From contig JAFLVN010000001.1 in assembly GCA_022508285.1 (NCBI GenBank), forward strand, positions 124,001 through 188,000: DNA of 64,000 nt. Direction: 5' to 3'. The translations under genes were made by a program, and so were the position numbers. The stretch comes from Clostridiales bacterium (GTDB lineage: Bacteria > Bacillota > Clostridia > Christensenellales > Borkfalkiaceae). This document shows positions 45,537-55,021 of this stretch, piece after piece; position 1 is the stretch's first letter; each line of letters begins with the position of its first letter. Under the pieces are notes generated by a model. It saw nothing but the letters and a program-made list of their open reading frames with translations, was not told where the DNA came from and did not search any database.

Positions 45537-45743
45537 TGTGGATAAAATTTTTTAAACGGCTGTCAAAAAAATGCGGAATATGTCGGATTTTATAGAATTA
45601 CAGGTGGTTAGTGGAAAAATTGTGGATAACTTTTATGCATATTTATTTTTGCGCATATAATTTAACAATTTTTGTGGACAACTTTTTGTGGATAACCGTG
45701 GGTAAAAGTGCAATACGTATGCGTTTTTACACAGTTATCCACA
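45537..45743. other. Cluster of five DnaA boxes
   Basis: Perfect TTATCCACA occurs on minus at 45537-45545, 45621-45629 and 45687-45695, and on plus at 45735-45743. A one-mismatch box (TTGTCCACA, minus) lies at 45673-45681. All fall within 207 AT-rich gene-free bases between dnaJ and a DUF3737 gene. This density is typical of oriC or of a DnaA-titrating/reactivating locus. No dnaA, dnaN, rnpA or rpmH is nearby and gene strand does not switch here. Confidence 0.8.
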
Positions 45744-45811
45744 GCGGCGTGTCGCCGTAGCCGGATATCTTTATAGCTAATATGCTTGATAAAAATATAA
45801 ACATATCAAAC

Positions 45812-45843
45812 GAAAAGCCGCCCGCCGGATTTCCGGCGGGCGG
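45812..45843 (-). terminator. Terminator of the DUF3737 gene
   Basis: CCGCCCGCCGG and CCGGCGGGCGG form an 11-bp GC stem. On the minus strand it is followed by CTTTTCG. Confidence 0.85.
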
Positions 45844-45862
45844 TAATATCTCACAACTTATT

Positions 45863-46720
45863 TTAAGATTTCTTTCTTATTATCACTTTGCCCTTGCAGT
45901 CGTAGGCGGTAACGTCGTTCACGATTTCACCTACGCTGTCGCAGACTATCTTGCCCGAAAGGGGACTGCGTATGGATTGTACATCGCCAACTATGTCGGC
46001 GTCGATATCCGAAAGCTCGAATGCAAAGTCGCAGTTCTTCGTGCGGCAATTAATAAGCTTTAAGTTTTTGCAGTAGCAGAGGGGCTGTGTGCCGTCTATA
46101 AGGCAGTCAATAAGGGTAAAATTTTCAGAATACCAGGCAAGATATTCGCCGTGGAATATGCAGTTTTTAGCAACCACGTTCTTGCCGTGCCACAGGCAGT
46201 CCTTGGTCGAAATTTCGCAGTTCTCCAAGGTGACGTTTTCAACGTACTGCATGGGATATTTGCCGTCAAGCTTTGTATTTTTAATAATTATATTGCGGCT
46301 ACCCAAAAGGAAATATTCCGAGAGTACGTGGCAGTCGTACATCTTAAATCCGTCGCAGTGCCAACCCGATTCAAACGAGGATATCTCGCAGTTTTCAACC
46401 GTCGTGTCTATGCACTCTCTGAAAACTTTAATTCCGCCGAGCGTACAGCCTTTGAATACACCCCTGACGCCGTACCACACCGCCGCTCTGGCATTTACGT
46501 CCATCTCGCTGTTTTCCACACGGTAGTCGGTGGCGTGCCAAAGGGGATAGCGCAGCGAAAATTTGCAACCTTTAACCGTAAAGTTGCGGCACTCCTTCAA
46601 AGCCGATTCGCCGTCCGCAGGACCTACGAACGTGCAGTCGATAACTTCGGTATATTCAACGTTATACAGCTCTCGCTCTTTGTCCGAAACTAAATTCTTA
46701 ACAACAGTCATCTTTTTCAT
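45863..46720 (-). CDS. DUF3737 beta-helix protein
   Basis: A 285-residue protein made of regular strands typical of a right-handed beta helix: short rungs such as VENCEISSFESGWHCDGFKM, TLENCEISTKDCLWHGKNVV and TLIDCLIDGTQPLCYCKNLK recur about every 21-22 residues. It belongs to the DUF3737 family, common in gut bacteria and of unknown role. No signal peptide, so it is cytoplasmic. It stands alone between the DnaA boxes and a MATE exporter. Confidence 0.88.
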   Translation of the reverse strand: MKKMTVVKNLVSDKERELYNVEYTEVIDCTFVGPADGESALKECRNFTVKGCKFSLRYPLWHATDYRVENSEMDVNARAAVWYGVRGVFKGCTLGGIKVFRECIDTTVENCEISSFESGWHCDGFKMYDCHVLSEYFLLGSRNIIIKNTKLDGKYPMQYVENVTLENCEISTKDCLWHGKNVVAKNCIFHGEYLAWYSENFTLIDCLIDGTQPLCYCKNLKLINCRTKNCDFAFELSDIDADIVGDVQSIRSPLSGKIVCDSVGEIVNDVTAYDCKGKVIIRKKS

Positions 46721-46777
46721 AGTTCAAATTATATCACTGTGATTGAAAACGGTCAACCGATTTATACGTTTATTTGC

Positions 46778-46805
46778 TTGACTTAAATTTAATTTGTGCT
46801 ATACT
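46778..46805 (+). promoter_or_regulatory. Promoter of the MATE gene
   Basis: TTGACT (46778-46783), 16-base spacer, TATACT (46800-46805). Transcription would start near 46812, which excludes a start codon at 46794 and supports ATG at 46830. Confidence 0.78.
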
Positions 46806-46829
46806 CTTTTTTGTTTTTTTAGGGCGCTT

Positions 46830-48182
46830 ATGAAAATTCAGCTTTCTGACCATTTTACATATAAAAAACTTTTGCGCTTCGTCATGCCGTCCATCGTCAT
46901 GATGGTTTTCACAAGCATATACTCCGTAGTTGACGGACTTTTTATGGCAAATTCTGCAGGGTCAGATGCCGTGGCTGCCACAAATTTGATATTTCCACTC
47001 ATTATAATTCTCGGCTCCATAGGCTTTATGCTCGGTGCCGGCGGAAGTGCGCTCGTTGCAAAAACTTTGGGCGAGGGCGATAAGGAGAGGGCTAACGCAT
47101 ACTTTTCACTGCTCGTGTATTTTACAGCCGCCATTGGCATAGTAATTATGGTTGCCGGTCAGTTGGCAGTTCCTTGGTGCGCAAAGGTTCTTTCACATTC
47201 AAGCGAAGGCAAAATATACGAATACTGCGTGCTGTACGGCAGGATTTTGCTTGCGGGTCAGCCATTTTTTATACTTCAGAACATATTCCAAAGTTTTTTT
47301 GTGACAGCCGAAAAGCCCCGCCTCGGACTCGCCGTCACGGCGGGCGCAGGAGTTATGAATATGGTTTTGGACGCAGTGCTCGTTGCGGGGTTCGGACTCG
47401 GTTTGAAGGGTGCGGCGTGGGCGACTTTTTCAAGTCAGGTGTTCGGCGGAATCGTACCCGTGTTCTATTTTGCCTTTAAAAATTCAAGCCTCTTGCGCTT
47501 CACTAAAACCAAATTCTATTTCCGTGCGATCTTGAAGTCTGCAACCAACGGCATGTCCGAATTTCTTTCAAACGTATCTTTTTCAGTCGTCATGATGCTG
47601 TACAACGAACAGATTATTCAATACAGCGCAAAACAGGGTGTTGCGGCTTACCAGGCTGTGGCGGCTTACGGCGCAATAGGCTATGTATCAATGATATTCT
47701 TTGCCGTATTTATGGGCTTTGCAGTAGGAATAACTCCCGTAATAGGGTATAATTATGGTGCACAGAACAGAGATGAGCTCAAAAGTCTTTTTAAAAAATG
47801 CTTAATCATCGTCGGAATATCCGGACTGCTTATGACGGGACTGTCGGAAGCGTTAGCCGTGCCGCTTGTTAAAATTTTCAATTTTGACGCCGAAGCGACG
47901 GCAATAACGCTTAGGGGGCATTATATATTCTCCACAAGCTATCTTATAGGCGGTTTCGGGGTGTTCGGCTCTGCGCTGTTCACTGCTCTCAACAACGGAC
48001 TTATCTCCGGCATAATATCGGTGGTGCGAACGCTCGTACTGCGCATAGTCGCAGTTTTAACTCTGCCGCTCATGTGGGGGCTGGACGGCGTGTGGGCGGC
48101 TACGACGATTTCCGAAATTTTTGCTTTAGCCGTCACGTTTGCCTTTATTTTGGCGTATCGCAAAAAGTACGGATATGCTTAA
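46830..48182 (+). CDS. MATE-family efflux transporter
   Basis: Na+- or H+-driven multidrug/metabolite exporter, 450 residues with 12 TM segments in two halves. FVMPSIVMMVFTSIYSVVDG is TM1 with the family proline, followed by IFPLIIILGSIGFMLGAGGS. The second half repeats the plan (GFAVGITPVIGYNYGAQNRD). The start at 46830 follows AGGGCG and lies downstream of the promoter. The substrate is not predictable. Confidence 0.93.
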   Translation: MKIQLSDHFTYKKLLRFVMPSIVMMVFTSIYSVVDGLFMANSAGSDAVAATNLIFPLIIILGSIGFMLGAGGSALVAKTLGEGDKERANAYFSLLVYFTAAIGIVIMVAGQLAVPWCAKVLSHSSEGKIYEYCVLYGRILLAGQPFFILQNIFQSFFVTAEKPRLGLAVTAGAGVMNMVLDAVLVAGFGLGLKGAAWATFSSQVFGGIVPVFYFAFKNSSLLRFTKTKFYFRAILKSATNGMSEFLSNVSFSVVMMLYNEQIIQYSAKQGVAAYQAVAAYGAIGYVSMIFFAVFMGFAVGITPVIGYNYGAQNRDELKSLFKKCLIIVGISGLLMTGLSEALAVPLVKIFNFDAEATAITLRGHYIFSTSYLIGGFGVFGSALFTALNNGLISGIISVVRTLVLRIVAVLTLPLMWGLDGVWAATTISEIFALAVTFAFILAYRKKYGYA

Positions 48183-48206
48183 ATTTTAAATACTTATTAA
48201 CTTAGG

Positions 48207-48235
48207 TTGCAATAATTTTCAATACGTGATAAAAT
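48207..48235 (+). promoter_or_regulatory. Promoter of mgtE
   Basis: TTGCAA (48207-48212), 17-base spacer, TAAAAT (48230-48235). Only 20 bases remain to the ATG, so there is no room for an M-box riboswitch. Confidence 0.72.
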
Positions 48236-48255
48236 AATCTCAAGGGGGTGTAGCT

Positions 48256-49938
48256 ATGGATGAAATGCTGAATGACGAATTATTAAAATATTTTGCAGAA
48301 AAAAATTATGAAGAAGCCGCTGAAGCGGTAAAAAAGCTCTCTCCCGAAGAGTTGGCACAAATACTGTGCAACGTTCCCGACGACGACCTTTTGCCGTTCT
48401 GCCATGAAATTGACAGCTCTCTCATGGCGGACGTTTTGGTGTTGCTCGATACTCCGCTTCAAAAAAAGATAGTGGAGGGCTTACGTGACGCCGAGCTTGA
48501 AGACGTCATGGAGGACGTCTCCGTTGAAGATACTGTTGACATAATCGAGGAACTCCCAGAGGAAGTGGCAAGGCGTATTGCCGAAGAAGAGGAAATTTTA
48601 GAGCTTTTAAAGGAGCGCAAGTTCTCCGTTTTAAAGCCTCTTTTGGCGTCGATGAACGAGATTGACCTTGCCGACGTATTTGAAAGCGCAAACGAAGAGG
48701 ACTTGCCCGTCCTCTTCCGCATATTGCCCAAGGATGCGGCGGCGGAGACCTTCGTTGAAATTGACCGAGACACGCAAGAAGCGCTTTTAAAAAAGCTGAC
48801 CGACCACGAAATCAAAGACGTTATGGAAGAGCTGTTCCTCGACGATACCGTAGACCTCGTGGAGGAGATGCCCGCAAACGTTGTTAAGCGTCTTTTGGCG
48901 CAGAGCGACGGTGAGACCCGAGGGTACATAAACGAGCTTTTAAAATACCCCAAAGACAGCGCGGGCAGCCTGATGACCATAGAGTTCGTCTCCTTCACGC
49001 CCAATATGACGGTGGCGGAAGCCTTCGACAGAATACGGGAGACGGCAATCGACAAGGAAACCATATATACCTGTTACGTCACGGACTCCGAAAAAAAGCT
49101 TATAGGTCTTGTCACCGCAAAGGACTTGTTGCTTGCCGATAAGAGTGCGCTCATATCCGAAATAATGGAAGACAACGTAATTTACGCAAACACTCTCGAC
49201 GACAGAGAGGAGGTATCCCGTAAGATTACAGACTACGGCTTTATCGCACTGCCCGTAACGGATAACGAGCGGCGGCTTGTGGGTATAATTACCGTGGACG
49301 ACGCTATCGACGTTCTGCAAGAGGAGAACACCGAAGACTTCGAAAGAATGGCTAAAATCGTCCCTGCGAATAAGCCGTATTTAAAGACGAGCGTGTTTTC
49401 CCTTTGGAAGAGCCGTGCTCCATGGCTGCTTATTCTACTTATCAGCGCAACGTTTACCGGACTCATTATAAACAGCTTTGAAGGTAACCTCAATGCAATA
49501 AGCCCCGTACTGTTTGCCTGTGTGCCCATGCTGATGGATACGGGCGGCAACTCGGGTTCACAGGTCTCCGTAACAGTAATCCGTGCGCTTGCGCTCGGCG
49601 AGCTAACCATAAAGGACTCTGGGAGAGTAGTGTGGAAAGAAATCAGAGTATCTCTATTGCTTGCGGCAACCCTTGCCGTTGCCTGCTTTGCAAAGCTTAT
49701 GCTCATAGATAATCTGCTTTTCGGATATGCGGACTACGACGTTATACTCTGCGCAATAGTTTCGCTCGCACTCTTCTGTACGGTGGTAATCGCAAAACTT
49801 GTTGGCTGCCTTCTGCCCCTGCTTGTAAAGGCGTGCAAGCTCGATCCCGCCGCCGTGGCAAGTCCGTTTATCACAACTATCGTTGACGCAATTTCGCTTA
49901 TGATTTTCTGCGGATTGTCCATAGCAATTTTAGGTTAA
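48256..49938 (+). CDS. mgtE: Mg2+ transporter MgtE with duplicated N domain
   Basis: Mg2+ channel/transporter gated by cytoplasmic Mg2+ sensors. At 560 residues it is about 100 longer than usual because the MgtE_N superhelical domain appears twice: about 12-108 (ending LEDVMEDVSVEDTVDIIEEL) and 118-214 (ending IKDVMEELFLDDTVDLVEEM). Two CBS domains follow (about 245-360), then five TM segments with the pore segment PMLMDTGGNSGSQ. GGGGGTG precedes the ATG. Confidence 0.93.
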   Translation: MDEMLNDELLKYFAEKNYEEAAEAVKKLSPEELAQILCNVPDDDLLPFCHEIDSSLMADVLVLLDTPLQKKIVEGLRDAELEDVMEDVSVEDTVDIIEELPEEVARRIAEEEEILELLKERKFSVLKPLLASMNEIDLADVFESANEEDLPVLFRILPKDAAAETFVEIDRDTQEALLKKLTDHEIKDVMEELFLDDTVDLVEEMPANVVKRLLAQSDGETRGYINELLKYPKDSAGSLMTIEFVSFTPNMTVAEAFDRIRETAIDKETIYTCYVTDSEKKLIGLVTAKDLLLADKSALISEIMEDNVIYANTLDDREEVSRKITDYGFIALPVTDNERRLVGIITVDDAIDVLQEENTEDFERMAKIVPANKPYLKTSVFSLWKSRAPWLLILLISATFTGLIINSFEGNLNAISPVLFACVPMLMDTGGNSGSQVSVTVIRALALGELTIKDSGRVVWKEIRVSLLLAATLAVACFAKLMLIDNLLFGYADYDVILCAIVSLALFCTVVIAKLVGCLLPLLVKACKLDPAAVASPFITTIVDAISLMIFCGLSIAILG

Positions 49939-50024
49939 TATTTTAAACTTGTAACTACGCACTCGCTGCGTAGTTTTATTTTAAACCGCTTGCATTATCG
50001 GGGGCGAGGTGATAAAATAAAATT

Positions 50025-50963
50025 ATGAAATTCTGCGAATATACCGTGCATACAACAACCGAAGGCAGCGAGCTTGTGGCCGACATAATGTGGCGGTACA
50101 CAAACTACGGCGTTGCCATTTCGGATATAAAGGACGTAATCGCCCTTCAGCAAAATAAAGTCATGTATTGGGATTATATCGACGAGCAAGTTTTAGCCGA
50201 GCGGGGCGACGTGCTCGTGAAGGCGTTTGTGCCGATGGACGAAGTCGATAAAACTCTGCCCCTTATTCGTGAGGACTTGGAGGAGCTGGAGCGCAACAGC
50301 CGAGGCTTTGTAGTTTTGGGCACTTTGGAAACATCCCGAAGAGAGGTAGAGGGCGACGACTGGATTGAAATCTGGCGCAAGCACTTCCGTCCCATTCATT
50401 TGGGTTCTATCGTAGTCTGTCCCGAATGGATAGAATATACGAAAGAGCCGCACGAAGAGGTGGTTAAGCTTGATTCCAACATGGCGTTCGGCACGGGCGA
50501 GCACGAAACGACTTCTATGTGCGTTAAGCTCTTGCAGGAATATTTAACGCCCGAAAGCGTGTGCATAGACGTCGGCTGCGGCAGCGGCATACTCGGCATA
50601 TCCGCCGTAAAGCTGGGCGCAAAGCTTGCATACCTTACCGATATCGACTACGTTGCGGTGGAGAGTGCAAAGCATAACGCCGAGATTAACGGCGTTTCCG
50701 ACAAGGTGGTTGTGGCTCACTCCAACCTTTTGGATAACGCCCAAATCAAGGGCGATATTATGCTTGCGAATATTACGGCGGAAATACTTGTAGGTCTTGC
50801 ACCGTCAATTCCCAAAAACTTGAAAAAGGGCGGAACGCTCATATTGAGCGGTATTATAGAAAGTAGACTGCAAATGGTAATCGATGCTTTCACATCGCAA
50901 AACTTAAAGTTAGATAAAAGAATTAAAGAGGGCGAGTGGCTTGCCCTGTCGTTCAAAGCATGA
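50025..50963 (+). CDS. prmA: Ribosomal protein L11 methyltransferase
   Basis: Methylates lysines and the N-terminus of ribosomal protein L11 using SAM. The N-terminal targeting domain (about 1-110) is followed by the Rossmann domain with MAFGTGEHETTSMC, DVGCGSGILGISAVKLGA and the substrate motif LANITAEILVGLAP. The length is 312 residues. It begins the conserved prmA-rsmE-mtaB run that in Firmicutes usually follows dnaJ directly. Confidence 0.95.
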   Translation: MKFCEYTVHTTTEGSELVADIMWRYTNYGVAISDIKDVIALQQNKVMYWDYIDEQVLAERGDVLVKAFVPMDEVDKTLPLIREDLEELERNSRGFVVLGTLETSRREVEGDDWIEIWRKHFRPIHLGSIVVCPEWIEYTKEPHEEVVKLDSNMAFGTGEHETTSMCVKLLQEYLTPESVCIDVGCGSGILGISAVKLGAKLAYLTDIDYVAVESAKHNAEINGVSDKVVVAHSNLLDNAQIKGDIMLANITAEILVGLAPSIPKNLKKGGTLILSGIIESRLQMVIDAFTSQNLKLDKRIKEGEWLALSFKA

Positions 50964-51691
50964 GTACACCCAAACGGTTCTTCATTGAAAACTTAAAATA
51001 TCCCGAAAATCCCGAGGTGATTTTAGACGGCGAGGAGTTTATCCACGCCAAAACCGTTTTGCGGGTTGAGGAGGGCACGGAAATCGTGCTTTTGGACAAC
51101 AGCGGAACGGAGTGCCCGGCAATCGTTCAAAAGGTAGAAAAACACCGTTTATTGGCGCATATTACGGGTGCAACGGTGGGCGACAAAGAGCCCAAAGCGC
51201 AAATTTATCTACTCTGCGGTGCGCTCAAAGGCGATAAAACGGAGCTGATAGTGCAAAAAGCAACCGAGCTCGGCGTAAGTAGAATAGGTGTATTTTCTTC
51301 GGAGTTTTGCTCGGCGTACATGAACGACAGCAAAAAGCTCGAAAGATTAAAAAAGGTTGCCCGGGAGGCGGCAAAGCAGTGCCTTCGCTCCCGTGCGCCC
51401 GAAATAGAATATTACCCCACGCTGGATGCGGCGTTAAAGTCTGCGGAAGGTTACGATAATAAACTGTTTGCCTGCGAGTTTTTAGAGGACTCCGACGGTG
51501 ATATCTCGTCTATAAAGGGCTCAACCGCAGTGGTGGTGGGCAGCGAGGGCGGATTCTCGCAAAATGAATATGCGTATGCAAAATCACTGAATTTCACGGG
51601 GATATCCCTTGGCAAAAGGATACTTCGTGCGGAAACGGCGGCAATCTCCGTGTGCGCACTTGTAGCTTACTTTTTGGGAGAACTCAAATGA
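50960..51691 (+). CDS. rsmE: 16S rRNA m3U1498 methyltransferase
   Basis: SPOUT-class enzyme methylating U1498 of 16S rRNA, 243 residues. A PUA-like N-terminal domain (to about 70) is followed by the trefoil knot with GALKGDKTELIVQKATELGV, VVGSEGGFSQNEYA and LGKRILRAETAAI. The ATG overlaps the prmA stop as ATGA. Confidence 0.95.
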   Translation: MSTPKRFFIENLKYPENPEVILDGEEFIHAKTVLRVEEGTEIVLLDNSGTECPAIVQKVEKHRLLAHITGATVGDKEPKAQIYLLCGALKGDKTELIVQKATELGVSRIGVFSSEFCSAYMNDSKKLERLKKVAREAAKQCLRSRAPEIEYYPTLDAALKSAEGYDNKLFACEFLEDSDGDISSIKGSTAVVVGSEGGFSQNEYAYAKSLNFTGISLGKRILRAETAAISVCALVAYFLGELK

Positions 51692-52911
51692 AAGCGGTTG
51701 TGTTCACCCTCGGCTGTAAAGTAAACGAGGTGGAGTCTGCCTCCATAATGGCGGCGCTTGAGAGCAACGGCTGGGAAGTTTCGGACAAGCTCGGTTATGC
51801 CGATATTTACGTTTTAAACACCTGCGCCGTAACACGGGAGGCGGAAAAAAAGAGCCGCCAGCTTGTCGCTCGGGCAAAAAAATACAATAGCTCCGCTAAA
51901 ATTTTTGTATGCGGCTGCGCAAGCCAAAAGAGCAGGCAACCCTTTGAAGAAAAGGGCGTAACCTTTATTTCGGGAGCGACGGACAAGGGCGAAGTGATTG
52001 CGGCAATATGCGCCGACTTCGGCGGCGAGTGCGATAATCTCATATATCCCAAGCAGACCAAGACCCGGGCCTTCATAAAGATTCAGGACGGCTGTAACAA
52101 CTTCTGTGCGTACTGCATTATTCCATATCTCAGAGGCCGTGAAAAATCACGTTCGATAGCGGATATATGCGGGGAAATAGATAATTGCGACTGCCCCGAA
52201 GTGGTGCTTACGGGCATAAATATTTCGTCTTATAACGATAACGGCGCAGGATTGCCTGCGCTCATTTCAGCGCTTGCACCCGTAAAAAAGCGCATAAGGT
52301 TGGGCTCTTTGGAGTGTTCGGTAATTACCGAGGAGCTTTTATCTGCGCTCAAGGGCTTGCACGATTTCGCACCGCAGTTTCACCTGTCGTTGCAGAGCGG
52401 CAGCAGTGCCGTTTTAAAGACGATGAACAGGCACTATACCAGAGCACAGTATCTTGAAAAGTGCAAACTTATATATAAATATTTCCCCGAAGGGGCAATA
52501 ACTACCGATATAATTTCCGGATTTCCAACGGAAACGGAAGAGGACTTTGTACAAAGTCTTTCCATTATAGATGAGGCGGGATTTGCACGGGTGCACGCCT
52601 TTTCATTTTCTCCGAGAGAGGGCACGGTAGCATATAAACTCAAAGACCTGCCGCCGTCGGTAAAAACCGAGCGTTTGGGCAGGCTGTTAAAAGCGGCGAA
52701 AGAGGCGGAAAGCCGTTATATATCGGGGTTTTACGGCAAAACGCTCAACTTTATTGCCGAGGAATATATTGGTGGCTACACTACGGGCTACACGGGCAAC
52801 TATATCAAAGTTTATATTCCCGCTCAGCTTGAGTCGGGTAAAAAATACACCGTAAAAATTTTAAAAGAGTACGCCGACGGCGCACTTGCGGAAATTGTAA
52901 ATGAGGTTTAA
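51688..52911 (+). CDS. mtaB: tRNA t6A methylthiotransferase MtaB
   Basis: Radical-SAM enzyme that adds methylthio to t6A37 in ANN-decoding tRNAs. The N-terminal cluster domain has FTLGCKVNEVES and the TCAV and CGCASQ cysteines. The radical-SAM motif is CNNFCAYC in QDGCNNFCAYCIIPYLRGRE, and a TRAM domain ends the 407 residues. The ATG overlaps the rsmE stop. The VNEVES opening favours MtaB over MiaB and RimO. Confidence 0.93.
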   Translation: MKAVVFTLGCKVNEVESASIMAALESNGWEVSDKLGYADIYVLNTCAVTREAEKKSRQLVARAKKYNSSAKIFVCGCASQKSRQPFEEKGVTFISGATDKGEVIAAICADFGGECDNLIYPKQTKTRAFIKIQDGCNNFCAYCIIPYLRGREKSRSIADICGEIDNCDCPEVVLTGINISSYNDNGAGLPALISALAPVKKRIRLGSLECSVITEELLSALKGLHDFAPQFHLSLQSGSSAVLKTMNRHYTRAQYLEKCKLIYKYFPEGAITTDIISGFPTETEEDFVQSLSIIDEAGFARVHAFSFSPREGTVAYKLKDLPPSVKTERLGRLLKAAKEAESRYISGFYGKTLNFIAEEYIGGYTTGYTGNYIKVYIPAQLESGKKYTVKILKEYADGALAEIVNEV

Positions 52912-54643
52912 AAACGCACTCAAAAAATTCGCATACGAAACCTTCCGCCCGCACTCCAAAGAGGAGTATGCGGAGCTGTTTTCACGCGGGCACGGCGGAG
53001 ATGAAAAGACGCCTTACCCCTGGTTCTATGCCCGTGTGTTCTTGATATCGCTCTTACTTTTTACCGTACTGTGCGTAGCATACGACGCATCTAAAATCAA
53101 TTTTTTAATGGTTGCGTCGGTGGGTGCATTTTTTGCAGACATAACTTTTATCGTACTGCTTGTGGAAATTTATCCTAAGCGTGACCTGCCCTTGCTTTTG
53201 CCTGTTTTGGTACTGTTTGCGGGCGGCATTTTTTCAAGTGCGATAATATATATTCTTTACTCTACGGCAGACTTCAGCGCACCATTTGCCGACCAGGCGT
53301 GGACGGCTTTCGTCGAGGAGACGGGCAAGGCGGTCACAACGATTATAATTTTGCTTATCGTAAAAAAGCGCAATCCGTTTGCATGCTTTATAATCGGAGC
53401 GGCTGTGGGCGGCGGATATTCCGCCTTTGAAAATATGTGGTTCATGTACACCCGCGGCTTCGGGTGGGGCGAGCTGTCGTGGGCAATCGAAACGGGGCTG
53501 TGGCGTGCGCTCGGTACGCCCTTTTCGCATGCGGCTTGGGCGGGAGCGTTCGGCTGGGCGCTATCCTTTAAAAAGCCGTGGAAAAGCTGGCAGCCGTATG
53601 CCGTTTACGCCTTCAACTACACAATGCACTTTTTTGTAAACTTTCCTTTAATGTCGCAGTTTGCGGAGTGGAAGGGCTATCCCATAAGCGCAGTTACGGG
53701 CGTTTTATCCATTATCCTGATTATAGTTATTATCGTAAGATGCCGTCGCTCTCTCGTCGTGCCTTGCGTCCAAGCTGAGCAAACGGTGCTTCCGCAGCTT
53801 TCGCAGGCGTACGGCTATCCAAAAATAAACGGCTATTATATGGACGACGTCCAAGCGGAGTACGTGGCGGGTATGCGGGAAATTCGGTACAGGTTCATAG
53901 CCAACGTGCTTGCGGCGGCGGCGATTTTCTGCTTTTCGTTCTCTCTTTTAGGACCTACTTGCGTGTTCGGCGGATACGATGAATATAAAGCTTATTACTA
54001 CAACGATTGGCCGCATGCGCTGTATGTTATTCAGGACGGGTACGAATTTGAGCCCGACTACGAGCGCGAGTACGAGGTTTTTGACGACCTCTCTAAAAAT
54101 TTTTCCTATACTTGGACTAACGGCGAACTTATCTCGGTAACTCAGCGTGTTGAAGAGGCGGACGGCTATTATTACCGTTACACGTACGGCTATACCACCT
54201 ATTACAGCACTTTTGAAGACGAGAACGGTGACTTTTTCGTGCGCATAAAAGGTGAAGATGTCCCCATTGAAAGCGAGGACGGCGAGCTGCCCGAAAGCGT
54301 GCGCATATGGGAGCTTAAGGCGGTGGCTTTGGAGTTTGACGGTTACCTGTATTATCCCCGCACATTATATGATTACGGCAGCTATTCCTATACGTTTTAT
54401 TCTGCGGACAATTCCGTACCGTCGGAAGAAGCGACGGCTTACCGTTACTTTTTGATAAATCAGTCCGTTACCTTTATAGACGTGCGTGAGGACGGCACGT
54501 TTGAAGTGGATTTGCTTGACAGTATTCCCGTGCGAATGACGGAATCCGTGATATTTTCGGCAGTATTCTTCGCAGCGTTCGCCGGCTGCGGAATAGCATA
54601 TTTTGTTTATAAATTTAAAATAAGGAGATTGAAAAATGCTTAA
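52901..54643 (+). CDS. PrsW-family intramembrane protease with extra external domain
   Basis: Membrane metalloprotease of the PrsW/CPBP-like group. The four family motifs are present: EE-x2-K (FVEETGKA, Glu139-Glu140), FEN with Glu177, His210 (GTPFSHAAWAG) and His243 (YTMHFFVNF), across about eight TM segments to residue 285. After a further TM (about 340-360) there is a Tyr-rich extracellular domain of nearly 190 residues and a final TM (about 552-572). PrsW normally ends near the protease core, so the external domain is unusual and may sense a signal. Its 5' end overlaps mtaB by 11 bases and its 3' end overlaps the HIT gene. Confidence 0.87.
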   Translation: MRFKNALKKFAYETFRPHSKEEYAELFSRGHGGDEKTPYPWFYARVFLISLLLFTVLCVAYDASKINFLMVASVGAFFADITFIVLLVEIYPKRDLPLLLPVLVLFAGGIFSSAIIYILYSTADFSAPFADQAWTAFVEETGKAVTTIIILLIVKKRNPFACFIIGAAVGGGYSAFENMWFMYTRGFGWGELSWAIETGLWRALGTPFSHAAWAGAFGWALSFKKPWKSWQPYAVYAFNYTMHFFVNFPLMSQFAEWKGYPISAVTGVLSIILIIVIIVRCRRSLVVPCVQAEQTVLPQLSQAYGYPKINGYYMDDVQAEYVAGMREIRYRFIANVLAAAAIFCFSFSLLGPTCVFGGYDEYKAYYYNDWPHALYVIQDGYEFEPDYEREYEVFDDLSKNFSYTWTNGELISVTQRVEEADGYYYRYTYGYTTYYSTFEDENGDFFVRIKGEDVPIESEDGELPESVRIWELKAVALEFDGYLYYPRTLYDYGSYSYTFYSADNSVPSEEATAYRYFLINQSVTFIDVREDGTFEVDLLDSIPVRMTESVIFSAVFFAAFAGCGIAYFVYKFKIRRLKNA

Positions 54644-54974
54644 CGATAACTGTCTTTTTTGTAAAATTATTCAGGGCAAAATTCCCTCGTCAAAGGTGTA
54701 TGAGGACGAGTATATGCTCGTATTCAAGGATATCGAGCCCAAGGCAAAGGTTCACCTTTTGGCGGTTCCCAAAACGCACTTCGCTTTGCTTTCCGATATG
54801 GACGGCGAGGGTGCAAAAATGCTTGCGCATATATTCAAAAAAATCCCCGAAGTCGCCGCCGCTAACGGCTGTGAAAAGGGTTACAGACTTGTAATAAATC
54901 AGGGCGAGGACGCAGGTCAGACTGTGCACCACCTGCATGTTCATATACTCGGCGGTCAAACTCTCGATTGGTAA
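54636..54974 (+). CDS. HIT-family nucleotide hydrolase
   Basis: Small histidine-triad protein (112 residues) of the HinT branch, hydrolysing nucleoside phosphoramidates. CLFCKIIQGKIPSSKVYEDE is the typical start and VHHLHVHILGG the triad. AAGGAG precedes the ATG, which overlaps the PrsW gene. HIT genes commonly end this heat-shock/ribosome-modification neighbourhood. Confidence 0.95.
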   Translation: MLNDNCLFCKIIQGKIPSSKVYEDEYMLVFKDIEPKAKVHLLAVPKTHFALLSDMDGEGAKMLAHIFKKIPEVAAANGCEKGYRLVINQGEDAGQTVHHLHVHILGGQTLDW

Positions 54975-54983
54975 AAACTTAAG

Positions 54984-55018
54984 TGCGCCGACCTGCGATG
55001 CAGGTCGGCGCATTATTA
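54984..55018. terminator. Terminator between HIT and WYL genes
   Basis: TGCGCCGACCTGC pairs with GCAGGTCGGCGCA around a GAT loop. T/A-rich on both sides, shared by the convergent genes. Confidence 0.92.
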
Positions 55019-55021
55019 ATT

